Origin: a virus
Length of the DNA: 51,000 nt
IMG/VR virus record: IMGVR_UViG_3300046476_000409
Location: 1-51,000 of that record
Direction: 5' to 3' (one strand)
Position 1 is the stretch's first letter. The number at the start of each line of letters is the position of its first letter. The notes under the pieces were generated by a model. That model saw nothing but the letters and a program-made list of their open reading frames with translations. It was not told the DNA's origin and ran no database searches. Made by a program: the position numbers and the translations under genes. Below, one piece after another: positions 34,446 through 42,487 of the stretch.

Positions 34446-34667
34446 ATGGCCTGCGACGCTGAAACGCTGATGGCTGAGGCGGCAGCTAACGGCCTAACCA
34501 ATCTGGACGATCGCAGCATCGTGCTCGCGATCTGTGGTTTCCTCAGCAACTCACTGGGGGGCAAGACGGCTGGCCAGGTCATGGCGGAAGGGGTAGCTTT
34601 CCAGTCGTACAGCAATGAGCAACTTGATGACGCAATAGACGCGCACCTTTGCGCCCAACTCCCTTGA
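34446..34667 (+). CDS. Short anchor-type virion protein, paralogue A (73 aa)
   Basis: Begins MACDAETLMAEAAANGLTNL and then DDRSIVLAICGFLSNSL. The N-terminal 30 residues match the next gene closely (MACDAKTLLAQAAANGYYNL). Such MACDA-type starts occur on small phage virion proteins and may be capsid- or tail-binding anchors. Stands alone here without a distal domain. It may be an ancestral anchor or decoy. Confidence 0.55.
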   Translation: MACDAETLMAEAAANGLTNLDDRSIVLAICGFLSNSLGGKTAGQVMAEGVAFQSYSNEQLDDAIDAHLCAQLP

Positions 34668-34671
34668 TCAA

Positions 34672-35049
34672 ATGGCCTGCGACGCAAAAACCCTTTTGGC
34701 CCAAGCGGCCGCCAACGGTTACTACAACCTGGACTCGCGCAACCTCAAGATCGCGCTTCTCCAACTTCTGTGCGACGGGGGGGGCGGAGGAGGAGGAGGA
34801 GGCGTCACGAGCCTTAACGGGTTGACGGCGGCTGTTCTGCTGGCGGCGGGCGCTAACATCACAATCACACCCGCTGGCAACACATTGACCATTGCGGCTA
34901 GTAGTGGGTCCGGACTTTCCGGGGCGGGATCTCCCGAGGGTGTTCAAGTGGGATCGCCGGGACAGACGTATTTTGACACCACTGCCAAAGGCTTTTGGGT
35001 CAAAGATACGGGCGTAGGAAACACGGGTTGGCTCCAACTGATTGCTTAA
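34672..35049 (+). CDS. Anchor plus distal domain virion protein, paralogue B (125 aa)
   Basis: The N-terminal anchor resembles its neighbour (MACDAKTLLAQAAANGYYNL), followed by a poly-Gly hinge (residues 36-44) coded by a G8/GGA tract, then a beta-rich distal part (GQTYFDTTAKGFWVKDTG). This modular anchor-hinge-head layout is that of receptor-binding or fibre proteins. The hinge repeat is prone to length change; see findings. Confidence 0.55.
   Translation: MACDAKTLLAQAAANGYYNLDSRNLKIALLQLLCDGGGGGGGGGVTSLNGLTAAVLLAAGANITITPAGNTLTIAASSGSGLSGAGSPEGVQVGSPGQTYFDTTAKGFWVKDTGVGNTGWLQLIA
34777..34803 (+). repeat. G8 and (GGA)n tract coding a Gly hinge
   Basis: Eight consecutive G (34777-34784), then a C, then GGA repeats up to 34803. 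It is in frame and codes Gly. Slippage would change hinge length or frame between the anchor and distal domains. Confidence 0.7.
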
Positions 35050-35050
35050 A

Positions 35051-35776
35051 ATGAAACTCACAAAAATTCTCTCACTGGCCTGCCTGCTGCTGGCCGAAGT
35101 CTGCAACGGTCAATCTCCCGTGATCCGCAGCCCGTGGACGACCAACGTAGTCCCCTCCAACGCGACGGCAAGCAACGTCACGATCATCAAGTCGTTTTAC
35201 GCTGGTCCGGGAGTTGTGGGAACCAGCAACGTGTTTCAGGTGGATGGGACCAACGGTATGATGGCGTTTTCGGTGAACAGGACAAATAACGGAGTTGTCG
35301 TAGGCGGCAATGTTCTTGATAGTGCTCCGTTGAATGTTGGGGCACTGGATATTTTTACAGCCAATGGTCAAGTCCAGCTAACGACTAGCTACGCAAAGTC
35401 TCATTTCGGCTGGAGCCGACCGGGATTGTCGAGCATCACACTGGACGCCGGAAACGTGTACATCAGTCAGCGCCAAGCAGGTCTAATTTACTGGGCCGCC
35501 TCCTCAGACGGCGATGGGGCTAAAGACCTCAATCTAAGCCGGGCGGCAGTGGGTGTGCTAGAGATAGGCAATAGCTCCTCAGCGACTTACAACGGCTCTT
35601 TGCTGGCGAGCAATGCGTGGCTGTCAGGCACACTTGCGGTCACTAACTCAATATCCAACCTGCCCACCAACCAAGCCCCAACCAGCGTAACCATTGGAGT
35701 AACTGTTCCCGATGCTTGGGTTTGGTTCACCAATAGCGGCACGGCTTTCTCAATTCCAGCTTGGAAAAACCACTAA
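35051..35776 (+). CDS. Secreted or fibre protein with signal peptide (241 aa)
   Basis: ATG 35051 follows the preceding stop. MKLTKILSLACLLLAEVCNGQ is a plausible Sec signal (cleavage after the CNG region). The mature part is Ser/Thr/Asn-rich with beta-strands (VFQVDGTNGMMAF, VVGGNVLDSAPLN), like fibre or surface proteins of Verrucomicrobiota phages. A phage protein with a signal peptide suggests export to the envelope rather than assembly in the virion. Function unknown. Confidence 0.5.
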   Translation: MKLTKILSLACLLLAEVCNGQSPVIRSPWTTNVVPSNATASNVTIIKSFYAGPGVVGTSNVFQVDGTNGMMAFSVNRTNNGVVVGGNVLDSAPLNVGALDIFTANGQVQLTTSYAKSHFGWSRPGLSSITLDAGNVYISQRQAGLIYWAASSDGDGAKDLNLSRAAVGVLEIGNSSSATYNGSLLASNAWLSGTLAVTNSISNLPTNQAPTSVTIGVTVPDAWVWFTNSGTAFSIPAWKNH

Positions 35777-36279
35777 TGAAAAGACTCCTCTCCCTCATCG
35801 GCCTGACCTTGGCGCTGTGCGCTTCGGCTCAGCAATGTACCTTCGACACTGACACCGTGCCCGCGTGGTTGACGCTGCATCCCGGCATTTTCAGCGACGG
35901 CTGGTTTGATGGCGTGATGAACACCCAAGGCTTTTGGGATCTGGCCGACGCTGGCTCCGCGACCGTCACGCTCTCCTCGCCCGCGACCGCGATCACCGTG
36001 AGCGTCAGCTATTACGTGGACGATATGAGCGGCCTTTACGTGGCTCCAACGGTCTCGATCCCCGGCGCAACCCTGACCGCCTCCGCGATCGTGCCTTATG
36101 CCAGATGGGTATTCGGCCACTGGGAGACCGTCACGCAGACTTGGATTTGTCCAGCAGGAGCGACGACAATAACGGCTGGTGTTGGTAGCACCAGAACCGG
36201 GTTTCTGCTGGACGCGATCACCGTGCTGGCGACTACCCCTCCTCGCGCAATGCCAATGCCCGAACCCCTGTTCGACTGA
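35776..36279 (+). CDS. Secreted beta-sandwich protein (167 aa)
   Basis: ATG 35776 overlaps the preceding TAA (TAATG). MKRLLSLIGLTLALCASAQ is a signal peptide ending ASA. The mature chain is beta-rich (ATVTLSSPATAITVSVSYYV, WICPAGATTITAGVG) like carbohydrate-binding or jelly-roll domains. Second consecutive exported protein; the two may form a surface pair. Function unknown. Confidence 0.5.
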   Translation: MKRLLSLIGLTLALCASAQQCTFDTDTVPAWLTLHPGIFSDGWFDGVMNTQGFWDLADAGSATVTLSSPATAITVSVSYYVDDMSGLYVAPTVSIPGATLTASAIVPYARWVFGHWETVTQTWICPAGATTITAGVGSTRTGFLLDAITVLATTPPRAMPMPEPLFD

Positions 36280-36465
36280 ATGAACGCCAAACTTAAAGGC
36301 TGGTTACTGGACGGCGGCACTTGGAAGGGAATCGTCTTTCTGGCGACGGCTTGGGGAGTAAAGCAATACCCTGATATTCTTCCCGATCACCGCGGCAACG
36401 TGCTGGCCATGGGCCTTATGTTGGCGGGTCTGATCGAGTTGATCTGGAAAAAGGCCAAGGCGTGA
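36280..36465 (+). CDS. Small membrane protein, holin candidate (61 aa)
   Basis: Starts directly at the previous stop. Two hydrophobic segments (GIVFLATAWGVKQYP region and MGLMLAGLIELIW) flanking a short loop, and a basic C-terminus (WKKAKA). Small size, two TM helices and place before an i-spanin-like gene, a lipoprotein and a lysin fit a class II holin. Inference from order. Confidence 0.5.
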   Translation: MNAKLKGWLLDGGTWKGIVFLATAWGVKQYPDILPDHRGNVLAMGLMLAGLIELIWKKAKA

Positions 36466-36477
36466 AAATCAAATCCC

Positions 36478-36792
36478 ATGATGCACCTTCGCCCACGATC
36501 AAAACTGGTTGTCTTTGCGTTCAGCCCGATCGCAGTTGTCGCCGCGAGCCATGCCCTGGGCGCGATCACTTCGCAGACCCTTGACGCCGCGACGCACGTT
36601 TCGATCGGCACGGGAGTTGCCGTCATGGCGCCGCTCATTTCCGGGATCTGGTGGTTGCGCGGGGAGCTCACGGAGTTGCGCGGCAGTTTGAAGCGGATCG
36701 AGGAAGTGATCGGCCGGCTTCCCTGTCAGCCGCTCACCGGCCAAAGCGAGCCTTGCTCCGAACGTAAGATCGTCACAAGATTGACCGAATGA
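36478..36792 (+). CDS. Membrane protein, possible inner-membrane spanin or holin (104 aa)
   Basis: Two hydrophobic segments (LVVFAFSPIAVVAASHALGA and IGTGVAVMAPLISGIWW) then an amphipathic helix (RGELTELRGSLKRIEEVIG). The C-terminal coil and coupling (ATGA at 36789) to a lipoprotein suggest an i-spanin/holin role. Uncertain. Confidence 0.45.
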   Translation: MMHLRPRSKLVVFAFSPIAVVAASHALGAITSQTLDAATHVSIGTGVAVMAPLISGIWWLRGELTELRGSLKRIEEVIGRLPCQPLTGQSEPCSERKIVTRLTE

Positions 36793-37010
36793 AAAAACTA
36801 TCGCTAATTGCCCTTTTGGGCCTTTGCGGTTGCTCCTCAACCAACATGGCCAAAATCATTGAAGCCGCGGCGAAGGATCCCGCGATTATCAACATTCAGG
36901 CAACCCACCCTTACGGCAACGTGAAGTACACCCGCGTTGGCGTCCAGGCACAGACCAATTGCACGATCACCGTTGGCACAGATGGTACCGTGACAATTAA
37001 AAGCCCGTGA
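36789..37010 (+). CDS. Small lipoprotein, possible o-spanin (73 aa)
   Basis: MKKLSLIALLGLCGCSSTNM contains the lipobox LCGC (Cys at residue 15) after a hydrophobic signal. The mature 58 residues are short and polar with beta-strands. Start and stop overlap the neighbours by 4 nt. A lysis-cassette lipoprotein between a TM gene and a lysin is typical of an outer-membrane spanin, and this implies a Gram-negative host. Confidence 0.55.
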   Translation: MKKLSLIALLGLCGCSSTNMAKIIEAAAKDPAIINIQATHPYGNVKYTRVGVQAQTNCTITVGTDGTVTIKSP

Positions 37011-37486
37011 TCGACCCGGCCATACTTCAACCTGGGGACGCGCTCCTTTACCGGCCGTCCAGCCTCGCCGGGATCCTGATCGGCCTGTTCACCGGTCCGC
37101 TCTCTCATATAGAGGTTTACATTGGCAACGGGGAATCCATCGGCGCGAGGCAGGAGGGAGTAAACCTCTGGCTCTTGAGAAACGACAAGTACCTCAAATA
37201 CGTCCGCCGGCCAAAGCAGGCGCTCAACGTCGCCGCCGGCATGACCTGGTTCAACGCGGAGGCGAAGGGGGACCAGTACGATTTCAAAGGCCTGTTCGAG
37301 TTCAAGTTTCCGAAAAAAGGCAAGATGCCCTCCAATCCAGCGCGAGAGTTTTGCTCCGCCCTCGCCGATATGTTTTACACCAAATCCGGCCTGGACGTGT
37401 TCAACACCGCGATTCGGCCGGACAAAATCAGCCCCTGGAATTTCTTCGAAACGGGGTCCATGGCTACGATTTATCCGCCCACTTGA
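37007..37486 (+). CDS. NlpC/P60-like (YiiX-type) cell-wall hydrolase, likely lysin
   Basis: 159 residues from GTG 37007, overlapping the lipoprotein stop (GTGA). PGDALLYRPSSLAGI and LSHIEVYIGNGESIGA (H34) with C116 in REFCSALADMFY give the circularly permuted NlpC/P60 order (His first, Cys later) of YiiX/YaeF-type peptidases. These cut peptide cross-links of peptidoglycan. Last gene of a holin/spanin/lysin set; the 3' end overlaps a convergent minus-strand gene. Good support from motif order and context. Confidence 0.65.
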   Translation: MIDPAILQPGDALLYRPSSLAGILIGLFTGPLSHIEVYIGNGESIGARQEGVNLWLLRNDKYLKYVRRPKQALNVAAGMTWFNAEAKGDQYDFKGLFEFKFPKKGKMPSNPAREFCSALADMFYTKSGLDVFNTAIRPDKISPWNFFETGSMATIYPPT

Positions 37487-37940
37487 GCGCCTGCCAAATG
37501 GCGAGAGCGGTTTCCTTTGTAAGCAGATCGGCCGGCTGACAGAACAGCACGCGCCATCCAAGGCCGGCAGCCGCATTCAGCTTCTCCCATTCCTTGAGGA
37601 GCGCGGCGCCGCGAGTGTGCCGGCCCTGTTCCCATATTCCGCCTTGGACTTCGAGCGCAATCCTTTGCTCCGGCCAAGCCACGTCAAAGCGCCATTGCCG
37701 GGTAGGGTGAAAGTACCATTCGAACAAGGGCGGGGGCAGATCGTGAGAAAGGAAGAAGGCCACGATCACCTTTTCGCGACCAGTGATCGCGTTGTCCGAC
37801 TCCCTTACCTTGGGATGCGCCGGCCCGCCGTGGATGGAGCGGAGCCGGCTAGTTTCGGCGTCGTCTGGTCCGCCGGCGGCTTTGGGTTGCCTCTTTAGCT
37901 GCTTCACCAGATCGCTTGCTGTCCAATTTCGCGTTGCCAT
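37464..37940 (-). CDS. PD-(D/E)XK-type nuclease (158 aa)
   Basis: Visible core WRFDVAWPEQRIALEVQGG with D86, E97 and Q99 (E-x-Q replacing E-x-K), followed by GRHTRGAALLKEWEKLNAA and WRVLFC. This is the layout of Vsr-like and phage Holliday-junction/PD-(D/E)XK nucleases. Start ATG 37940; the upstream 85-aa gene overlaps by 92 bases, and its 3' end crosses the lysin gene. Role likely DNA cleavage in recombination or packaging. Confidence 0.6.
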   Translation of the reverse strand: MATRNWTASDLVKQLKRQPKAAGGPDDAETSRLRSIHGGPAHPKVRESDNAITGREKVIVAFFLSHDLPPPLFEWYFHPTRQWRFDVAWPEQRIALEVQGGIWEQGRHTRGAALLKEWEKLNAAAGLGWRVLFCQPADLLTKETALAIWQALKWADKS

Positions 37941-38106
37941 AGTCGTAGCCGGGGATCGGTTTGCCGCCGTCCGAGTAAGGATCCACCTCGCGCCAGTCCT
38001 CGATCGGCGGGCACGGGCAGTCGTGCGCGTGCATTTGGTGGATTGAGCAATAGAAATTCCCGCAGGCGGCGCACGGGATCCAGGCGGGATAGATTCTTTC
38101 TCTCAT
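37849..38106 (-). CDS. Cys/His small protein (85 aa)
   Basis: Cys12-x2-Cys15, H23/H26/H28 and Cys30/Cys32 (CAACGNFYCSIHQMHAHDCPC) could bind zinc; the C-terminus is very basic (RRRTRRRRN). The long overlap with the nuclease gene is unusual but both frames look protein-like. Possible DNA-binding. Confidence 0.5.
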   Translation of the reverse strand: MRERIYPAWIPCAACGNFYCSIHQMHAHDCPCPPIEDWREVDPYSDGGKPIPGYDYGNAKLDSKRSGEAAKEATQSRRRTRRRRN

Positions 38107-38110
38107 AGGT

Positions 38111-38818
38111 TCAGCCGTAGAGGAGGGATTGAGGGATTGCGAACACCTTTTCGCGGCCGTTATTAAGATCCTCCCAACAGTCTTGGTGAGTCATGGCCTC
38201 GCCGGCCAGCATCCACCCCCCAAAGGTGAGGAGGGTATCGCTCAGCGAAATCATTAAGGCGAACTTGTGAGCGGAGTTGTCGTCGCGGCGGACTATCAGC
38301 TTTCCGGAGCGCCGGTCTGTGGTTTTTACCTGCCAGTCTGGTAACACGTCCGGCGCGTGCTTTGGAGCATTGACGGAGGCGGGCCATTCCAGGCCGGCGC
38401 CCTTCGCAAAGGCGAGCTCGCCCAAGGCGCCTATAATGTCCAGGCGCAAACAATTGGCTTCGTTACTGCCGTCAATGCCTCGCCGTTGGGTGAAGCCCTG
38501 GGCGCGAGACTGGTCGCGGCGGGAGCGGCCGACCTGTTCAGCGCGGGCGCACTCCTCGAGCGTGACCTCGATCGGCGTGCCCTTGGTGAGGAGGAGCGGA
38601 CCGGCCGGGGCACAAAGTTTGCCTTCGGCCGGCGCGATCCAGTGATCTCCTTCCGGCGTGCCGGGATGCTGGAAAATCTCGAGCGAGCCGTAACGCTCCG
38701 GGCGGAGTGTCCAGAGCACGGCCCTGCACGCACAGCGGAAAACTTCGTAATGTTGCAGCCGCATAGACAGGCGGGCATAGCACTTGGGGCAGTTGCCTAT
38801 GACACTTTCGGCGATCAT
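38111..38818 (-). CDS. Zn-ribbon plus PD-(D/E)XK-like nuclease (235 aa)
   Basis: N-terminal ribbon: C10, C13, C29, C31 in CPKC...CAC. The C-terminal half shows GALGELAFAKGAG, then PDVLPDWQVKTTDRRSGKL with the spaced E/D/Q-x-K pattern of PD-(D/E)XK nucleases. Coupled by ATGA to a tiny gene. It may trim ends in the recombination module. Motif-based; active-site identity not certain. Confidence 0.5.
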   Translation of the reverse strand: MIAESVIGNCPKCYARLSMRLQHYEVFRCACRAVLWTLRPERYGSLEIFQHPGTPEGDHWIAPAEGKLCAPAGPLLLTKGTPIEVTLEECARAEQVGRSRRDQSRAQGFTQRRGIDGSNEANCLRLDIIGALGELAFAKGAGLEWPASVNAPKHAPDVLPDWQVKTTDRRSGKLIVRRDDNSAHKFALMISLSDTLLTFGGWMLAGEAMTHQDCWEDLNNGREKVFAIPQSLLYG

Positions 38819-39027
38819 CCCCGGAGCGTGGCGAGCGTGACGTTAATTTCCATGTCCAGTTTTCGCATAATGCACCGTTGGAGCGCGATTTTTGGATTGA
38901 GCTTGCGCGGCTTGGGCCCTCGCGGCCCGGGTTTTGGCCCGAAAATTCGCGGCCGGCCGTCCAGGCCGATCCGCATGGCCTTTCGCAAGGCTTGCCCTTC
39001 CCGCCGCTTAAGCACACTGGGGCTCAC
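38815..39027 (-). CDS. Small basic protein (70 aa)
   Basis: Basic Pro/Gly-rich (RPRIFGPKPGPRGPKPRKLNP) then a helix. It overlaps both neighbours (ATGA at 39024 and 38815). Possible DNA-binding accessory of the nuclease/ATPase; no family recognised. Confidence 0.5.
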   Translation of the reverse strand: MSPSVLKRREGQALRKAMRIGLDGRPRIFGPKPGPRGPKPRKLNPKIALQRCIMRKLDMEINVTLATLRG

Positions 39028-40439
39028 GCTTCACCGGGCATTGTTTGGGTTTCGATTTCCGGGATTGTGGCCCGGCCGTCCTCCATAATGACGCTGGCCG
39101 GCGCGTCTGTGCGCGAGGTCTCGAGCCAAACTTGCGCTTTGGCGTCCGCCGCCATCTTCGCGACCTGGGCAAGGCTCTCCGGATCGAGATCCGAGCCCTG
39201 CCGGATCAAAAGGATCGGCAATTTCTTGTTGAGCGCGAGCCCGATCGCGACCGATACCCGCAATTGCTGCGAAGTGGAGGCCTGTTCGAAGGGAAGGCCC
39301 TCCCAAGTGACGTTGCGGTCCTCGTCCAGCCCCAAACCAGGCACGGGATAAGCCGCATTGTCCAGTTTCTTGCGCTTTTCACGCTCAAAGGCGTCAATCT
39401 GCTTAGTCATGGCCTCCGAGCTCGCCTGGAGCTCTTTAAACGTTTTGCGAGCCTCCGCCTTGGCCGCGTTTTCGCGAATTTTCGCGTTGTTGCGTTCCAA
39501 TTCGCTTAGCTTCGTCCGGAATTGAGAGAGATCGGTGTCCTTCAACTCGCCGAGCTTGGCCTCGTCCAACGTCATTTGTTTGTAAAGGGCCTGGATCAGT
39601 GCCTCGCGGTCCTTTACGTGCCTCTTTGCCTTCTCAAGTTCGCCCTCTAGCCGCTGTACCTCGTCGTCCCACTCCCTTTTTGCGGTCTGGACGTTGGCGA
39701 TCTTGTCTTTGAGCTCTACCAACTCAATTCGAGCTCGCTGGTTTTTGGCGTTTTGGGTGCTGGCCTTCTCCTGCTCCTCGAGGATCGAGGCCGTTGACTG
39801 CTCCTCACCGGTTACGCCGGTATGTTCGGGCATCGTGACCAGGCGGGCCTGGGCGCGTTCAACCTTGCGATTGTTCTCCGTGCGCTCATCGAACACCTTT
39901 TTCTGACCGGCATCGATCGCCGTGAAGTCCAGGCCGCAAAGCTCCCGCAAAGTCTTGCTCTGTTCGGGCGCCTTAGCCTTAGCGAAGCTCAAAGGGTCAA
40001 AGGAGAGCCGGCCGATCAGTTTGTCCAGGAGGGTCTGAGGCTTGTCGAAGGGCACTCCGTCCTTATTGGTGACAACCAGGTTGGTACCGCCGCCCTTGGT
40101 GAAGGTGCGCTTGACGATAATGTCACCGAGATCCACCACGATCCGGCCTTTCTCCTCGCCCTTGCGGATTGGCTTCTTGCTGATCGAGTCCGCGCCACCG
40201 AGCGCCATTTCAATACAGTTGAGCACCGAGCTCTTGCCCTGCCCATTCTTGCCGCCGATCACTACCATTGGATCCTCGCCTGGCTGGATCTCCACGGCTT
40301 GAAGCCGCATGACGTTTTCAGCCGCGAACGCTACGATCCGGCCGTGCTGTTGCTGTTCTTCGAATTGAGGTTGAGTTTGCATAATGTAGTCAATGACACC
40401 TTTGGGCCTACCGATCCCCATGGGATCCCAATTCCTCAC
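39024..40439 (-). CDS. RecF/Rad50-like ATPase (471 aa)
   Basis: Start GTG 40439, with AGGAG eight bases upstream and overlapping the exonuclease stop (GTGA); an ATG at 40382 is possible but lacks a site. Walker A is GGKNGQGKSS (about 62-71). A coiled-coil region (about 220-330) follows, and the C-terminus has LPILLIRQGSDLDPESL, a Walker B-like strand. This is the SMC/RecF/Rad50 layout: DNA-end handling or recombination mediator with the adjacent YqaJ exonuclease. Good support from motifs and context. Confidence 0.75.
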   Translation of the reverse strand: MRNWDPMGIGRPKGVIDYIMQTQPQFEEQQQHGRIVAFAAENVMRLQAVEIQPGEDPMVVIGGKNGQGKSSVLNCIEMALGGADSISKKPIRKGEEKGRIVVDLGDIIVKRTFTKGGGTNLVVTNKDGVPFDKPQTLLDKLIGRLSFDPLSFAKAKAPEQSKTLRELCGLDFTAIDAGQKKVFDERTENNRKVERAQARLVTMPEHTGVTGEEQSTASILEEQEKASTQNAKNQRARIELVELKDKIANVQTAKREWDDEVQRLEGELEKAKRHVKDREALIQALYKQMTLDEAKLGELKDTDLSQFRTKLSELERNNAKIRENAAKAEARKTFKELQASSEAMTKQIDAFEREKRKKLDNAAYPVPGLGLDEDRNVTWEGLPFEQASTSQQLRVSVAIGLALNKKLPILLIRQGSDLDPESLAQVAKMAADAKAQVWLETSRTDAPASVIMEDGRATIPEIETQTMPGEA

Positions 40440-41188
40440 GGGGTAACTCCTGCGTTAGCGTCCGCCTGGCGCTCGAGCCCCTTTTGCCAGTCCGCATAGC
40501 TCTGCTTCGTCGTGTCCACCCGCACCCGCGGCGGCGGCGGGCCTCCGTTAAGATCGCAGAGCCGCACCCATCCGGCCTCAAACTTTTCTCGGAATAACTC
40601 AGTCGCCACCTCGATCGCTTCGATTACGGACGGGTCGCGCTGAACCTCCACGAAAAGATCCGGCAAGTCTTTGCAGAAAGAGAAAAAGTGCCACTTGGCC
40701 GCGCCAGTGACGAACATCGAAAACTGTACCTGCAGTACGTATTCTTCCGGCAGGACTCCGGCCAGCAAGTAGCCAATATGTGTACTCGCCATCGGACATT
40801 TGAGCTCGAGCCCGGCATCGCCCTCAGCGTCCGGCGGCACGTCCAGGCGCAACCAGCCATCAGGGGAGCACCAAAGACCGGTTTCAGAATCAATGCCAGC
40901 GATCCGCTCGACCGGCCGATCTTGAAGGGCAGAGTACACGGAGAACGCCTGGGGCTCTGCAAACACTCCCTGATCGGTTTGGCGATTTCCTCCAAACTGC
41001 TCCTCGGGGATACCGCGCCACTTTTCAGCGAGCTTCAAGTGGAGATAGGAGTTGGGCATTTCGGTGCTCCATTTCCGGAGCGCGAATTTGTCCGTTATGA
41101 GCTTCCCGATCCCGCTGGCCGTGACCTTGCCGGCCCGCATCTGGAACCAGTCCCAAGACCGCTGTTCAATGTCCCTAATGATCCTCAT
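40436..41188 (-). CDS. YqaJ-like (lambda exonuclease family) recombinase nuclease
   Basis: 250 residues. RSWDWFQMRAGKVTASGIGKL is the YqaJ-domain opening; D110 in CSPDGWL and E128/K130 in GLELKCPM form the PD-(D/E)XK catalytic core. These exonucleases resect double strand ends to leave 3' tails for an annealing protein; an ERF-like gene two genes upstream is the expected partner. Both ends overlap neighbours (GTGA, ATGA). Strong call. Confidence 0.85.
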   Translation of the reverse strand: MRIIRDIEQRSWDWFQMRAGKVTASGIGKLITDKFALRKWSTEMPNSYLHLKLAEKWRGIPEEQFGGNRQTDQGVFAEPQAFSVYSALQDRPVERIAGIDSETGLWCSPDGWLRLDVPPDAEGDAGLELKCPMASTHIGYLLAGVLPEEYVLQVQFSMFVTGAAKWHFFSFCKDLPDLFVEVQRDPSVIEAIEVATELFREKFEAGWVRLCDLNGGPPPPRVRVDTTKQSYADWQKGLERQADANAGVTP

Positions 41189-41466
41189 ACTTCGATAGAA
41201 TATGGATGATGCTTTTGGGTTAAAAGGTCAGGGGTCCAGTCGAAAACAAAAAGGAACTGGAAGCAAGGCTCTCCAACTGTCTGCCACGGCAAACGGTGGG
41301 CACGAACTTGCCAGAATGGGGCCGGTTCGATTTTTTCCTCAATCCACTCACTGAGCGACATCGGAGATTTGAACCATCCCAAAAGCTCCCAGTCTGTTAC
41401 GTCCCAATCATGCCGAACTCTCCGGGAAAATACCGGCACTGGGTCAGAGTTATCGTCCGCTCTCAT
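41185..41466 (-). CDS. Hypothetical phage protein (93 aa)
   Basis: Trp/Phe-rich small protein (DWDVTDWELLGWFK, PCFQFLFVFDWTPDLL). Overlaps neighbours by ATGA inside the recombination operon. No family recognised; perhaps an accessory of the nuclease pair. Confidence 0.5.
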   Translation of the reverse strand: MRADDNSDPVPVFSRRVRHDWDVTDWELLGWFKSPMSLSEWIEEKIEPAPFWQVRAHRLPWQTVGEPCFQFLFVFDWTPDLLTQKHHPYSIEV

Positions 41467-42260
41467 GCGCCCTTTCGCTTAACGCTCCGCTCCTTGGCCG
41501 CGATCACGCGGTCCAGCACGGGCAGATCGATCACGCGGATTTTCGCGAAGCTGTCAACGCCGGCAATGTCCAGAAATGCCTTTTGATTGTCGCTGAGGTT
41601 CGCCCATCGCCGGAAAAGCTCCTCCGCTTTATCGGCTGTGACCGTCTCGCCCGTCCCGACCTGGGCCGCGTCCTGCGTGCTATCAACGACGATGTTCAGC
41701 ACGTCCAGGAGGAGGCGGCGCTTGGCCCGGCTGTCCGCCTGTTCATCCAGTACGGGAGCCTGGGCCCCGGCCGGGGTGCCTGGCGCATTGGTGCCAACCC
41801 GGATCGTCCACTGGAATTGGCGCTTGTGCCCGTTGAGGTGTTGCAGCGTGGCGATCTTCGTTACCATGCCCTCCGCGTTGCGCTGGTCCCATTGCAGCGT
41901 AAAATGATTGCGACGGAGCGGCCCCTCGACTTCCTTCCAAATGTCCAGGAAAGGCGCGTACTTAAACTTTCCGTCAACGTCTTTGAGCGCCACGACTCGC
42001 CGGCATTCGTCCTGCAACTTGAAAAGCGCGTCTGCATAGTCGCGTTCAGCGTCGCGGTCCTGCTGGCGCTCGACCATGGCAACCATCTTCTCGATCGACT
42101 CCGCCGGAATGTTGCGCTCGACTCCCGACCGGATGATCGCCATGAGGCTAGGGACGGTCAACTCCTCGGAGCGAGGCCCGAGCTCTCGCGGCCTGAATGG
42201 TTCTAGCGCCCCGGTTTGGGGCAGGTTGATTTGTTCGGCCGTTTTTGGTTCTTCGTTCAT
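41463..42260 (-). CDS. ERF-family single-strand annealing protein
   Basis: ATG 42260 (MNEEPKTAEQ) overlaps the upstream stop; residues before it in frame are not protein-like. Residues about 75-120 include YADALFKLQDECRRV, GKFKYAPFLDIW and KEVEGPLRRNHFTLQWD, matching ERF recombinase structure; the C-terminus is helical. It anneals complementary strands after YqaJ resection. Size 265, normal for the family. Confidence 0.8.
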   Translation of the reverse strand: MNEEPKTAEQINLPQTGALEPFRPRELGPRSEELTVPSLMAIIRSGVERNIPAESIEKMVAMVERQQDRDAERDYADALFKLQDECRRVVALKDVDGKFKYAPFLDIWKEVEGPLRRNHFTLQWDQRNAEGMVTKIATLQHLNGHKRQFQWTIRVGTNAPGTPAGAQAPVLDEQADSRAKRRLLLDVLNIVVDSTQDAAQVGTGETVTADKAEELFRRWANLSDNQKAFLDIAGVDSFAKIRVIDLPVLDRVIAAKERSVKRKGA

Positions 42261-42487
42261 GATAACAACAAAATTTCTTCGTACTCGAAAACTCCAATCG
42301 TGGAGCTCCCGAGACAGGTTTGCCCGTCCTCGCCGCGCACCTGGAAAACGATTTCCGGACTTTCCGAGTCCGGCCGGAGCTTGATCACTTTGCAGCGGCC
42401 GCCCGGCCATGCCCCGAAGGGGTGAGTCAGAACCGAGCGGCCGATCAATTTCTCGCCGTATTCCTCAAGCGCCTTCCGTGCGTTCAT
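42257..42487 (-). CDS. Hypothetical phage protein (76 aa)
   Basis: ATG 42487 is chosen over longer starts because upstream residues are non-protein-like. Beta-rich (RCKVIKLRPDSESPEIVFQV). Coupled to neighbours. No family recognised. Confidence 0.5.
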   Translation of the reverse strand: MNARKALEEYGEKLIGRSVLTHPFGAWPGGRCKVIKLRPDSESPEIVFQVRGEDGQTCLGSSTIGVFEYEEILLLS

